From Candidatus Moraniibacteriota bacterium (lineage in GTDB: Bacteria > Patescibacteriota > Minisyncoccia > Moranbacterales > GCA-2747515): a DNA stretch of 17,906 bases. The notes under the pieces are model-generated. The model made no database searches. It worked only from the letters and a program-made list of their open reading frames with translations, and was not told the DNA's origin. This document shows, in pieces, positions 1-7,741 of the stretch. Location of the stretch: NCBI GenBank assembly GCA_029933995.1, contig JAOZNB010000016.1:1-17906 (forward strand), read 5' to 3'. Within the stretch, counting starts at the first letter, position 1, and each line of letters begins with the position of its first letter. Made by a program: the position numbers and the translations under genes.

Positions 1-104
1 AAAAAGAATAATACACCTGCAGCAATACCTATTAATGTACCTACAGAAATAAATATGACTATGCATTTTTTTATTGTCATTGACAGTTTCATTATCTTTT
101 TCAT
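1..104 (-). CDS. N-terminus of a membrane-anchored protein, next gene of the MoxR/VWA operon (cut by window edge)
   Basis: An ATG lies two bases after the TAA of the BatB-like gene (TAAGAATG). The frame stays open to the window edge for 34 codons. The product starts MKKIMKLSMTIKKC and continues as a hydrophobic stretch of about 20 residues (IVIFISVGTLIG...), that is, a signal anchor or signal peptide. The tight spacing makes it the next operon member. In Bat operons that place is usually taken by a TPR protein (BatC) or the secreted BatD, but too little is visible to choose. Confidence 0.75.
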   Translation of the reverse strand, partial: MKKIMKLSMTIKKCIVIFISVGTLIGIAAGVLFF

Positions 105-106
105 TC

Positions 107-1141
107 TTATTTTTTAATTTTTAACTTCACAAGTGGATATTCTGGCAAAACAAATCCCAACATAAATAAAATCATTCCCACAAGAGCAAAACCTAAATAC
201 CGCTCCTTTTTTGGTGTTACATTTTCTTCATCAATAATCTTTGTTGGTAGCTCACTTAATTTTTTAGACAAATTTTTCAAATCACTAGCACCTTCTACAT
301 GAAAATATTCTCCACCTGTAATTTTTGAAATTTCTTTAAGTGACTCTGGATCAAGTGCCGTCATCACTGTCTTTCCTTGATATTTTTTATATTTAATATC
401 ACCAAACGCATCCTGACCTTCTGGTATTGGTGAACCATCCTCAGACCCTACTCCAATTGTATAAATTTTAATCCCTTTATCACGTGCCATCTCTGCCATT
501 TTTTTTGCATCACTTGTAATTGTCTCATCTCCATCAGAAAAAAGTACAATAGCACTTCCATTTTGCTCATTTTCTGATTGAACTTCTAATCGTGCAATAG
601 ACACCTCAATTGCTTCTGCAAGATTTGTTCCCTGCTTACCTAAATCATCACTTGAAATATTTTGCAAAAAATTTAGAAAAATTGTATGGTCCAGCGTCAA
701 AGGTGAGGCCACAAAACTTTCTCCAGCAAATTCTACAAGTCCAATTCTGTCACTTGCAAGTTTTTTAGCAAATCTACTAATTAAAAATTTTGTTGCATCC
801 AATCGTGACATATATTCACGTCCCTGTGAAAAATCCAATGCATTCATACTTTTTGACACATCTACAGTAAATATAATATCCAGTCCTTTCTTTTGCGTCT
901 TTTGCAAATCTTGTCCCCATTGTGGTTGCCATACAGCTACCAATAAAAAACATAAACCAACCACAAATAATACAGCTTTAGTTGCAACAATATAATTGGT
1001 GGGTTTTACATTTTGATTGTTGAAAAAAAATGGCATTTGTTGCTTATTTGTATATCTTTTTACAAAATACCAAGCTAATATGCCAATCACAAAGACAACT
1101 ATCCCTAACCACCAAAAATGTGAAAATTGTGCTAATATCAT
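107..1141 (-). CDS. BatB-like VWA-domain membrane protein
   Basis: A 344-residue membrane protein with two N-terminal hydrophobic segments (about residues 9-27 and 52-70), an extracytoplasmic von Willebrand A domain (about 86-300) and a C-terminal transmembrane helix (about 315-334). The metal-binding MIDAS motif is complete: D94-x-S96-x-S98, T172 in KQGTNLAEA and D203 in LFSDGDE. VWA proteins of this kind sit beside MoxR AAA+ ATPases, and the pair is thought to work as a metal-dependent chaperone or assembly system at the membrane. It starts 5 bases after the BatA-like stop. BatB is suggested by the operon position and the three-helix layout; the family also has Bacteroidetes 'aerotolerance' members, and that role is not implied here. 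Confidence 0.88.
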   Translation of the reverse strand: MILAQFSHFWWLGIVVFVIGILAWYFVKRYTNKQQMPFFFNNQNVKPTNYIVATKAVLFVVGLCFLLVAVWQPQWGQDLQKTQKKGLDIIFTVDVSKSMNALDFSQGREYMSRLDATKFLISRFAKKLASDRIGLVEFAGESFVASPLTLDHTIFLNFLQNISSDDLGKQGTNLAEAIEVSIARLEVQSENEQNGSAIVLFSDGDETITSDAKKMAEMARDKGIKIYTIGVGSEDGSPIPEGQDAFGDIKYKKYQGKTVMTALDPESLKEISKITGGEYFHVEGASDLKNLSKKLSELPTKIIDEENVTPKKERYLGFALVGMILFMLGFVLPEYPLVKLKIKK

Positions 1142-1146
1142 ACAGT

Positions 1147-2205
1147 TTATTTTAATTTTTTATGATTATACAAACTTGGTATAAATTGTAGTAGTCCCAC
1201 AATTACAGCAGCTATAAATCCACCGAGTAACCATCCCCAAAAATGTTCTTCTTTTGTTACAGTTGTTTCTGTTTCATATTCTGTTTTTTCCAGTGCATTA
1301 ATTGTGTCAAACGTCTTTTTGAGTGATGCATTATCTCCTGCATAGAAATACTGTCCATTGGAAATCTCTGCAATATTTTTAAGTGTTTTTTCATCAAATT
1401 TTGTCTTATATACTGAACCATCGGGATTACGTGCATACACCTTTTGTCCATTTTGTATTACTGGCAACGGTGCACCTTCTTTTTTGCCCAATCCAACTGT
1501 ATAAATTTTTATCCCATTACTTCTAGCATGTTCTGCTGCAATGATTGGATCCACTCCAACGTTTGCCTCACCATCTGTAAGCAAAACCAATACCTTTGTA
1601 CGCTCATCATCATTTGTAAAACGATTTACAGCTGCAACAATAGCATCTCCAATTGCCGTACCTCCCAATTCTCTTCTTTGCTGATCAATTGTGTCTGTAG
1701 AAATTTCTGATAAATAATATCGGATTACATTGTAATCAAAACTTAGTGGTGACTGCGTAAATGGCTTACCAGCAAAAACCTCTAACCCGACACGATCTGA
1801 TTCTAAATCAGATACAAAATTATTAATATATTTTTTTGCTGCTTCTATACGATTTGGTTGCAAATCTTCTGCAAGCATTGATTCAGATACATCCAGTGCA
1901 ATCAAAATATCAACACCATTTTTACTTGCACTCTTTTCTTCTGTTGTGCTCTGTGGTCGTGCAAGTGCAATAGTAAGTAATGCGACAGCACACACAAAAG
2001 CAACATTACGTAACCATTTTACAATATTCCCCAAAGAAAAATATGATGCCTGTTTTTGCGCCTTTTGTAAATCATTCAAAAATGGTATTTGTACAGCTAC
2101 AATTTTTTTATTTTTTTTTTGCCACCACCAAAATACTATGTTGATAGCAGCAACTATACCTGTAATTATAAAAATGTAACTATATGCAAATTCCATATTA
2201 ATCAT
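1147..2205 (-). CDS. BatA-like VWA-domain membrane protein
   Basis: A 352-residue paralogue-like partner of the next gene: N-terminal helices at about 8-27 and 64-82, a VWA domain at about 96-310 and a C-terminal helix at about 324-343. The MIDAS residues are present: D105-x-S107-x-S109 (LDVSESM), T183 in GGTAIGDA and D211 in LLTDGEA. This is the classic BatA-type sequence, including the LARPQ segment just after the second helix. Its ATG overlaps the end of the upstream gene by 8 bases (ATGATTAA), so the two are probably translationally coupled. A second in-frame ATG three codons in is also possible. Function beyond forming a MoxR-VWA complex cannot be read from the sequence. Confidence 0.9.
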   Translation of the reverse strand: MINMEFAYSYIFIITGIVAAINIVFWWWQKKNKKIVAVQIPFLNDLQKAQKQASYFSLGNIVKWLRNVAFVCAVALLTIALARPQSTTEEKSASKNGVDILIALDVSESMLAEDLQPNRIEAAKKYINNFVSDLESDRVGLEVFAGKPFTQSPLSFDYNVIRYYLSEISTDTIDQQRRELGGTAIGDAIVAAVNRFTNDDERTKVLVLLTDGEANVGVDPIIAAEHARSNGIKIYTVGLGKKEGAPLPVIQNGQKVYARNPDGSVYKTKFDEKTLKNIAEISNGQYFYAGDNASLKKTFDTINALEKTEYETETTVTKEEHFWGWLLGGFIAAVIVGLLQFIPSLYNHKKLK

Positions 2206-2707
2206 TTATAATTAATGTATTAAAGTCTTTAAGAATCTCAATAATTTCTTGTGCATTTTCTTCACGACCAACTACTTTTGCAAACTTCACTGGATCAATT
2301 AGCGCAAAAAAATGTGAGAGTTCTTCCTTTTGTTTTTTTGAAATATCCTTATGTTCCATAATTTCTTGAATTTCTTTTCCTGTCGCAAATTCAAATGATG
2401 TCTTATATTTTTGCTCTAATATCTTTTTGATAAGAGCACTTGCCTTAAGTGCAAATATCTTCCATTGTTGTTCCTGTTGTAATTCTTTTAATGTTTTTAA
2501 TTCTTTATTAAAAGAAAATTGTTCTGGTACAAACTTTTTTTCTTTTACAATAGTATCCTCTTCTGATATATTAGATTCTTTCTTGTGCCAAAATATATAC
2601 CATACAATCACAGCAATACTGCCAACAATCACAGCAATTATAATCCAATCAAATACAGTAAAAAATATTAATGAAATTGGTGCTAAATTGTCATGTATAT
2701 CATTCAT
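2198..2707 (-). CDS. small single-pass membrane protein of the MoxR/VWA operon (DUF4381-like)
   Basis: About 169 residues from the ATG at 2707; a TTG two codons upstream is a weaker alternative. One transmembrane helix lies at about residues 20-42 (WIIIAVIVGSIAVIVWYIFW), followed by a charged helical cytoplasmic domain. Position (between DUF58 and the BatA-like VWA gene), size and topology match the DUF4381-type proteins found in these operons. I see no enzyme motif. The assignment rests mostly on context, since the family is poorly conserved. It overlaps the next gene by 8 bases and begins 16 bases after the DUF58 stop. Confidence 0.72.
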   Translation of the reverse strand: MNDIHDNLAPISLIFFTVFDWIIIAVIVGSIAVIVWYIFWHKKESNISEEDTIVKEKKFVPEQFSFNKELKTLKELQQEQQWKIFALKASALIKKILEQKYKTSFEFATGKEIQEIMEHKDISKKQKEELSHFFALIDPVKFAKVVGREENAQEIIEILKDFNTLIIND

Positions 2708-2723
2708 TTTCAACTCTTAATTA

Positions 2724-3611
2724 TTAATTCATTTTCTGTCGTGACTGAAAAAATAAAAATAATTTTTGATATATTTTTTCAGTATGACTAATAAATACTA
2801 TATCCATACTATTTTTCTGGAAAAATTTTTGAAATTTTTCTCGCTTACTGTGATAGATTTTCTGATAGTTTCTTGCTACTTCTGGTGTAATGACAAATGA
2901 TGTAATTTTACCTGTAAAACTATCTTGTAATGTGATTTCACCAATTTCTTTCCACCTCTCTTCTACTGAATCCACAAATACAATTGGTACTACATCATGT
3001 TTTGAACGTAACATTTTAATATTCTTTTGAATTTTTGGTGTATTCTCCATATTACCCATCAGCCAAAATATACTAGCAGAATGCGTCAAAAGTGAGAGAA
3101 CTGTATGAAATTTCTTTTCTAATTTTTTTTCTATCACTGCACCATGTGGTTTTTCATATCGCTCAATACAAAACTTCAAAATCTTCAGAATATTTTTTCT
3201 TCCTTTTTTAGGTGGAAAAATTTTAACTTCTCCATCACCATAAAATAATATCCCGACACGATCACCATTTTGCACTGCTGCAAAAGCAACTAATGCAAAT
3301 GCTTCTAGTAACAACTCATACTTTTTCTTATTTGTTGATGTAAATTGCATTGCCGGAGAACCATCAATAACAAAGAATAACGTATTATCTCGAGATTCAT
3401 GATAAGTTTTTACATAAACTTCCCCTTGTTTACTCGTTGTTTTCCAATCGATATCACGCACATCATCACCGATGTCATATTGTCGAATATCAGCAAACTC
3501 AATACCACGACCACGAAATGCACTACGATAATTTCCCAAGAATAATGAATTAATATTATTCTTTGTAAAAACATCTAGTCTCTTCACTTGTTTGAGAATA
3601 TTTTTGATCAT
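2724..3611 (-). CDS. DUF58 family protein (VWA-like, MoxR-associated)
   Basis: A 295-residue soluble protein with the DUF58 signature GDDVRDIDW at residues 48-56, preceded by the usual RGxGxEFxxxRxY segment at about 34-45. A degenerate VWA-like motif VIDGSPAM (about 81-88) follows. There is no transmembrane helix. DUF58 proteins nearly always lie next to MoxR ATPases and VWA membrane proteins, as here, and are taken to be cytoplasmic partners of the ATPase. It begins 60 bases after the MoxR stop. Confidence 0.9.
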   Translation of the reverse strand: MIKNILKQVKRLDVFTKNNINSLFLGNYRSAFRGRGIEFADIRQYDIGDDVRDIDWKTTSKQGEVYVKTYHESRDNTLFFVIDGSPAMQFTSTNKKKYELLLEAFALVAFAAVQNGDRVGILFYGDGEVKIFPPKKGRKNILKILKFCIERYEKPHGAVIEKKLEKKFHTVLSLLTHSASIFWLMGNMENTPKIQKNIKMLRSKHDVVPIVFVDSVEERWKEIGEITLQDSFTGKITSFVITPEVARNYQKIYHSKREKFQKFFQKNSMDIVFISHTEKIYQKLFLFFQSRQKMN

Positions 3612-3671
3612 TTTTAAAACTATAATTTAAATTATTTTTTGCAATTAACCTTCGATATAAATACTTAACTA

Positions 3672-4661
3672 CTACGGTGATGGAATTGTATTCAAAATAG
3701 TATCTATCAATTTATCACTTGTAATATTTTCTACCTCCGCTTCAAACGACGGCACAATTCTATGCCTTAGTATGTCTTTTGCCACAGCTTTCACATCATC
3801 GGTAGTTACAAATTCTCGTCCAGCAAACAGTGCCTCTACTTTTGCACCTCGCATTAGATTAATTGAGCCTCGTGGTGATGCACCAAACGAAATATGCTCT
3901 GCTATACTTTCTAAATGATATTTTTCTGGATTTCGTGATGCATCAATAATTTGTGTAATATATTTTACAATTACGTCATCTACGTAGATTGCATCAACTA
4001 CCTCCTGAATCGCCAAAATGTCTTCTGTGCTAAATATTTTTTTAAGTGAATTTAGATTCTGCTTTTCAATTGTTGATACAATTTTTTGTTCCTCTTCTAT
4101 TGTTGGATAATCTAGATGCACTTTATAGAAAAAACGATCAACTTGTGCTTCTGGAAGTGGAAATGTTCCTTCTTGTTCAATTGGGTTTTGTGTAGCCAAT
4201 ACTACAAAAATATTTGGAAGTAAAAAAGTTTCATCGCCAATTGTTATACTTTTTTCCTGCATCGCTTCAAGTAATGCTGACTGCACCTTTGCTGGCGCAC
4301 GATTAATTTCATCAGCTAAGAGAAGGCTTGTAAAAATTGGACCTTTTTTTACAGAAAAAGTTTGATCTTTTGGATTAAAAATTTGATTACCAATTACATC
4401 AGAAGGTAAAAGGTCTGGTGTAAATTGTATACGAGAAGCATCTAGGTCACACACACGTGACAATGCTAATACAGCTGTTGTTTTTGCAAGTCCTGGTACA
4501 CCTTCAAGTAAAATATGTCCTCGTACAAATAGTGCTCCAAATAGTCTATTAACTAAATCCTCTTGTCCTACAAGGATTTTTTGTACTTCACCTTTTGCTT
4601 CAGCAATTTTATTGTGGATTGCTGGAATTTTTTCTACTATCTCTTTTTTTTCACTCATCAT
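3672..4661 (-). CDS. MoxR-family AAA+ ATPase
   Basis: A 329-residue AAA+ (AAA_3) ATPase. Walker A is GVPGLAKT at 54-61, Walker B LLLADE at about 113-118, sensor 1 is the Asn in ATQNP at about 159, and sensor 2 lies in GASPRGSINLM near residue 265. Length and motifs are typical of MoxR/RavA-like chaperone ATPases. It is the first gene of a five-plus gene operon with DUF58 and VWA proteins, and probably supplies ATP-driven remodelling of a membrane or secreted client. Two consecutive ATG codons (4661 and 4658) could both start it, and no strong Shine-Dalgarno is seen. An extended -10 promoter lies about 40 bases upstream. Confidence 0.95.
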   Translation of the reverse strand: MMSEKKEIVEKIPAIHNKIAEAKGEVQKILVGQEDLVNRLFGALFVRGHILLEGVPGLAKTTAVLALSRVCDLDASRIQFTPDLLPSDVIGNQIFNPKDQTFSVKKGPIFTSLLLADEINRAPAKVQSALLEAMQEKSITIGDETFLLPNIFVVLATQNPIEQEGTFPLPEAQVDRFFYKVHLDYPTIEEEQKIVSTIEKQNLNSLKKIFSTEDILAIQEVVDAIYVDDVIVKYITQIIDASRNPEKYHLESIAEHISFGASPRGSINLMRGAKVEALFAGREFVTTDDVKAVAKDILRHRIVPSFEAEVENITSDKLIDTILNTIPSP

Positions 4662-4698
4662 TGTTATAATTAAAAATAAATTATTTTATCTTAACTTC

Positions 4699-4707
4699 AC
4701 TATAACA
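4699..4707 (-). promoter_or_regulatory. extended -10 promoter for the MoxR/VWA operon
   Basis: On the minus strand this reads TGTTATAGT, a TG-n-TATAGT extended -10 box, about 40 bases before the first MoxR ATG. There is no convincing -35 at 17 bases. It is the best promoter-like site upstream of the operon. Confidence 0.4.
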
Positions 4708-5119
4708 AAACAAACATGAAGGTTTGATGAAGGACTTAAAAAAGAATTAATACTATGATAAATTTACCTTACCTGATACAAAAAAATGACACTATTATAG
4801 TGTCATCGCGAGGAACACTTAGTGACGTGACAATCTCCATAAGAACATAATAAAATTGTAAGATAATCGTATTTCCATCAGCGATTGCTTCACTAAACAC
4901 AAAATATAGCACTTCTTGTTTGCAAAGACATTATATATTTTCCGTCTTTGCGAGAATCATTTAGTGACGTGACAATCTTAGTGAGATTGCCACTAAAATT
5001 ATAAGTTTTATGATAATACCCCTAACCCCTCCTCAATCCTTCTCTTTAAAAAAGGGTGGGTCTTAAATTAATTTAAGCGTAATTTTTCAAATATCAACAC
5101 TAAATTAAACCAATATCCT

Positions 5120-5165
5120 CTCCCCCTTTTTAAAGGGGGAGATGTCCGAAGGACAGAGTGAGTTT
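5120..5165. repeat. double-hairpin intergenic element, copy 1
   Basis: A G/C-rich island in AT-rich DNA. A perfect 10-bp hairpin (CTCCCCCTTT, two-base loop, AAAGGGGGAG; 5120-5141) is followed by a smaller hairpin TGTCC-GAA-GGACA and then GAGTGAGTTTTT. A relative is found at 14069-14147. It may double as the transcription end of the two-component operon, whose last stop is at 5197. The layout suggests a REP-like mobile element rather than a plain terminator. Confidence 0.6.
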
Positions 5166-5196
5166 TTGTCACAATTATTCGCAAAAACATTAATAT

Positions 5197-6216
5197 TTAC
5201 TTTAAAAAAACATTAAATACAGAACCTTTTTCAACTTCACTCTTTATTGTTATTTTCCAATTATTACTATCTGCAATTTTTTTTACGATTGAAAGGCCGA
5301 GTCCTGAACCATTATCGTCACTAAATGTGCGTGATGTATCTGCTTTATAAAATCTATCAAATATATGTGGAAGTTCCTCTTTATCAATTCCTACACCACT
5401 ATCTTTTATTCTTAATACACCATTTTGTGACAATACAATTTCTACTACACCATTTGGATGTGAAAATTTAATTGCATTATGCACTAGATTGAAAACTATC
5501 TTTTCAATGTCCTGTGCACTTACCTTACATGAAAATTTCTCCAATTCTTCATCTATCGTAATATTTCTTTTTTGAGCAAAATCTTTCAATAAAATCATTT
5601 GACTATGTATAATTTCTGTAATATCTCGCATCACCATCTCTCTTGTATTTTTACTCTGTTCTAAAACAAGCAGATCTTCTGTTGTCCGCGTTAACCGTGT
5701 AACTTCCCCCTCTAAATCATCAAACATATCTCGAACTTCACTGTCAGACCAATGTTTTTGCTTTTGTGCAATTTCTAAACTAATTTTTAGCGCTGAAAGT
5801 GGATTTTTGAGTTCATGGCTAACATCTGCGAGAAATTGTCTTTGTAATTCATTTTTTTGTTGGATTGGTCGCAATGTTCTCCCTGCCAAAAAATAACTTA
5901 CAAAACCTGCAAGCACGAGTAATATAGTTTCAATAATTACAATCCAATGTCTAATATCCCTCAAAAAGCTTTTGTGTAAATCAATTACCTCCTGCTTATC
6001 TACCTGAATGCTATTGCCCCACTCTAGTACTGTTATATTTTGTTTGGAAAAAATAACCTGTTTCTTTTGCCATTCGATTTCTGTTTTTTGTACATAATCA
6101 TTTTCTACTTTTTGTAAAATCACAAATAAACTTATTGTAAACAAATTCAATAATATAAAAAATACCAAAATATACATTCCAGTCAACTTCCACTTTGCCT
6201 TTTTATAATCATTCAT
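5197..6216 (-). CDS. sensor histidine kinase (two transmembrane segments)
   Basis: 339 residues from the ATG at 6216, which overlaps the response-regulator stop by 8 bases; the longer open frame runs back into that gene and is not the start. Transmembrane helices lie at about 13-34 and 91-112, with an external loop of about 55 residues between them. The H-box FLADVSHELKNPLSAL has the phospho-acceptor His134. The N-box is LVHNAIKFSHPNG, G1 is DSGVGIDKEELPHIFDRFYK and G2 is GSGLGLSIVKKI. All catalytic boxes are intact. The HAMP-like linker is very short. The external loop resembles no sensor domain I know. It should phosphorylate the regulator encoded just upstream. Confidence 0.93.
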   Translation of the reverse strand: MNDYKKAKWKLTGMYILVFFILLNLFTISLFVILQKVENDYVQKTEIEWQKKQVIFSKQNITVLEWGNSIQVDKQEVIDLHKSFLRDIRHWIVIIETILLVLAGFVSYFLAGRTLRPIQQKNELQRQFLADVSHELKNPLSALKISLEIAQKQKHWSDSEVRDMFDDLEGEVTRLTRTTEDLLVLEQSKNTREMVMRDITEIIHSQMILLKDFAQKRNITIDEELEKFSCKVSAQDIEKIVFNLVHNAIKFSHPNGVVEIVLSQNGVLRIKDSGVGIDKEELPHIFDRFYKADTSRTFSDDNGSGLGLSIVKKIADSNNWKITIKSEVEKGSVFNVFLK

Positions 6217-6892
6217 CTGTGTCCAAACGGTAGCCAACCCCACGAACTGTTTTGATTGGATCATATCCTGTGTCTTTAAAAAGTTTCTTACGAATATTTT
6301 TGATATGCACATCAATAGAATTACTCCAATTATCTGCTGCAAAGTCTGTCACCTTATCAAAAATTTGCTCCCTTGTAACAGCATTACCACTATTTTTTAC
6401 AAGTATTTCAAGTATTGCATATTCTTTTGGAGCAAGTGTCTGCTCTGTATCACCTTTATACACCGTTTTTTTACCAAAATCAATAAAAATATTTTCTGTT
6501 AAAAATATTTTTTGTTTTTGCAATTCTGGTTGTCGTCGCAATAGCGCATGCAATCTCGCAACAAGTTCATCAAATTCAAATGGCTTTGTCAAATAATCAT
6601 CTGCACCAATCATAAGTCCATTCACTTTATCCTTTGTGGTATCTTTTGCAGTGAGCATCACAATTGGAACAGAAATATCTTTTTCACGTGCATTGGCACA
6701 AATTTCTTCACCTGATTGTCCTGGCAACATTAAATCCAACACCACAACATCAACTATTTTGTGATGTAATAACAAAAAACGTTCTCCATCATCACCACGC
6801 AAGAAATGTTCAACTACAAAGCCTTCCTGCCTCAAACCACGAACAAGAGACTTAGCTAATACTCGGTTATCCTCAATCAACAATAATTTCAT
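6209..6892 (-). CDS. OmpR/PhoB-family response regulator
   Basis: 227 residues. The N-terminal receiver domain (1-120) has the acidic pair E7-D8, phospho-acceptor D53 in VVLDLMLPG and K83 in MLTAKD. The C-terminal winged-helix DNA-binding domain (about 128-224) ends with the usual VRGVGYRLD. Intact and full length. It lies 29 bases after the alpha/beta-hydrolase-like gene, and its TGA overlaps the kinase ATG, so kinase and regulator are probably coupled. The palindrome upstream of the operon (9317-9328) is a possible autoregulatory site, but that link is inference. Confidence 0.95.
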   Translation of the reverse strand: MKLLLIEDNRVLAKSLVRGLRQEGFVVEHFLRGDDGERFLLLHHKIVDVVVLDLMLPGQSGEEICANAREKDISVPIVMLTAKDTTKDKVNGLMIGADDYLTKPFEFDELVARLHALLRRQPELQKQKIFLTENIFIDFGKKTVYKGDTEQTLAPKEYAILEILVKNSGNAVTREQIFDKVTDFAADNWSNSIDVHIKNIRKKLFKDTGYDPIKTVRGVGYRLDTDE

Positions 6893-6921
6893 ATATTATT
6901 ACCATACCACATTCATCACAA

Positions 6922-7716
6922 CTATTGAATAATATTTTCTATAGCTTCTGCCATTTCATTTGATTCATTTATATTTGCATGTCCATAGTCTTCTGCTGTA
7001 AAAAGTTTTTCATATTTTGCTGATACTACTTCAAGTATTTTTTTACTATGAGCGATATCTATGACAGGATCTTTTGTACCATGTACTATTGTCAAAACTC
7101 CAGTATATTTTTTCAATCTATCCACATTATCAAACCGATCATTAAAAAATCTTTCAATAAATATTCGTGGATATATAGGAAACATATCTGTAAGCACATT
7201 TGTCAGTGTAGTGAATGGCGTTATAAGTAATAATTTTTCTGGCTCTTGCAATGATGTATGATAAGAGGCTACACCACTTCCTATATTTTGACCAATTACA
7301 TACACATGTTCATAATCTTGTTCTTCAATATAATCAACAGTATCTTGTACATTCTCCAAAATCCCTTCATGTGTAGTTTTTCGTTTATCCTCACTATATC
7401 CTATATATTCTGGGAAAATATAAGACACTCCCTTTTTATCAAAAATATCCATCACAAAAGCCATATCACAAACAATATTTGCATTTCCATGATAAAAAAC
7501 CACAACTGTATCTGCACCCTCTACCTGCTCATGATATAGAGTGGTACCATTGTGGACGACAATATTATCTATAATATTTTTCTTACACTCTTCATTAGTC
7601 CGATTTGGACTTGGATAAATAAGCAATTCTTGCGCCCCCGAAGAAAAGAAAAATCCTCCAATATAAATTGTCAAAATAATAACTACAATTATTATAATAA
7701 TTTTTTTCATATTCAT
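6922..7716 (-). CDS. membrane-anchored alpha/beta-hydrolase-fold protein lacking the nucleophilic Ser
   Basis: 264 residues with an N-terminal signal anchor (about 4-24), so the domain probably faces outward. The fold resembles ABHD17/BEM46-type hydrolases: the oxyanion segment YHGNAN at about 75-80, FPEYIGYSE at about 101-109, the acid D216 in HGTKDPVID and the base H246 in DYGHANI. The nucleophile elbow, normally G-x-S-x-G, reads GQNIG with Asn at residue 144 (codon AAT). One G-to-A change from AGT would give that, so this is either a pseudo-enzyme or a recent inactivation. It sits 25 bases after the propeller gene and 29 before the response regulator. A sensory or binding role in the two-component operon is possible but unproven. 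Confidence 0.85.
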   Translation of the reverse strand: MNMKKIIIIIVVIILTIYIGGFFFSSGAQELLIYPSPNRTNEECKKNIIDNIVVHNGTTLYHEQVEGADTVVVFYHGNANIVCDMAFVMDIFDKKGVSYIFPEYIGYSEDKRKTTHEGILENVQDTVDYIEEQDYEHVYVIGQNIGSGVASYHTSLQEPEKLLLITPFTTLTNVLTDMFPIYPRIFIERFFNDRFDNVDRLKKYTGVLTIVHGTKDPVIDIAHSKKILEVVSAKYEKLFTAEDYGHANINESNEMAEAIENIIQ

Positions 7717-7741
7717 TCTTTTTACTATACCTTCCTAACAA

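Larger units (their letters stand above)
4662..5196. repeat. gene-free interval packed with repeats and inverted repeats
   Basis: No credible gene is seen. At 4786-4806 is a 21-bp palindrome with 10-bp arms (ATGACACTAT and its complement). Three copies of a dispersed repeat follow, related to tcattgcgaggagc...gacgtggcaatct, which I know from intergenic regions of many bacterial genomes: forward at 4802-4837, diverged inverted at 4883-4929, forward at 4944-4978. The last copy folds back on AGATTGCCAC at 4984-4993. A partial relative of the double-hairpin element lies at about 5020-5065, and a full copy at 5120-5165. The interval separates the ends of two minus-strand operons. Confidence 0.7.

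Noticed and set aside
4786..5165. CRISPR array in the repeat-rich interval
   Set aside because: Units differ in orientation, length and spacing, and there are no regular spacers or cas genes.
6217..6342. Longer histidine kinase start
   Set aside because: These 42 codons lie out of frame inside the response-regulator coding sequence; the ATGA-type overlap gives the natural start.
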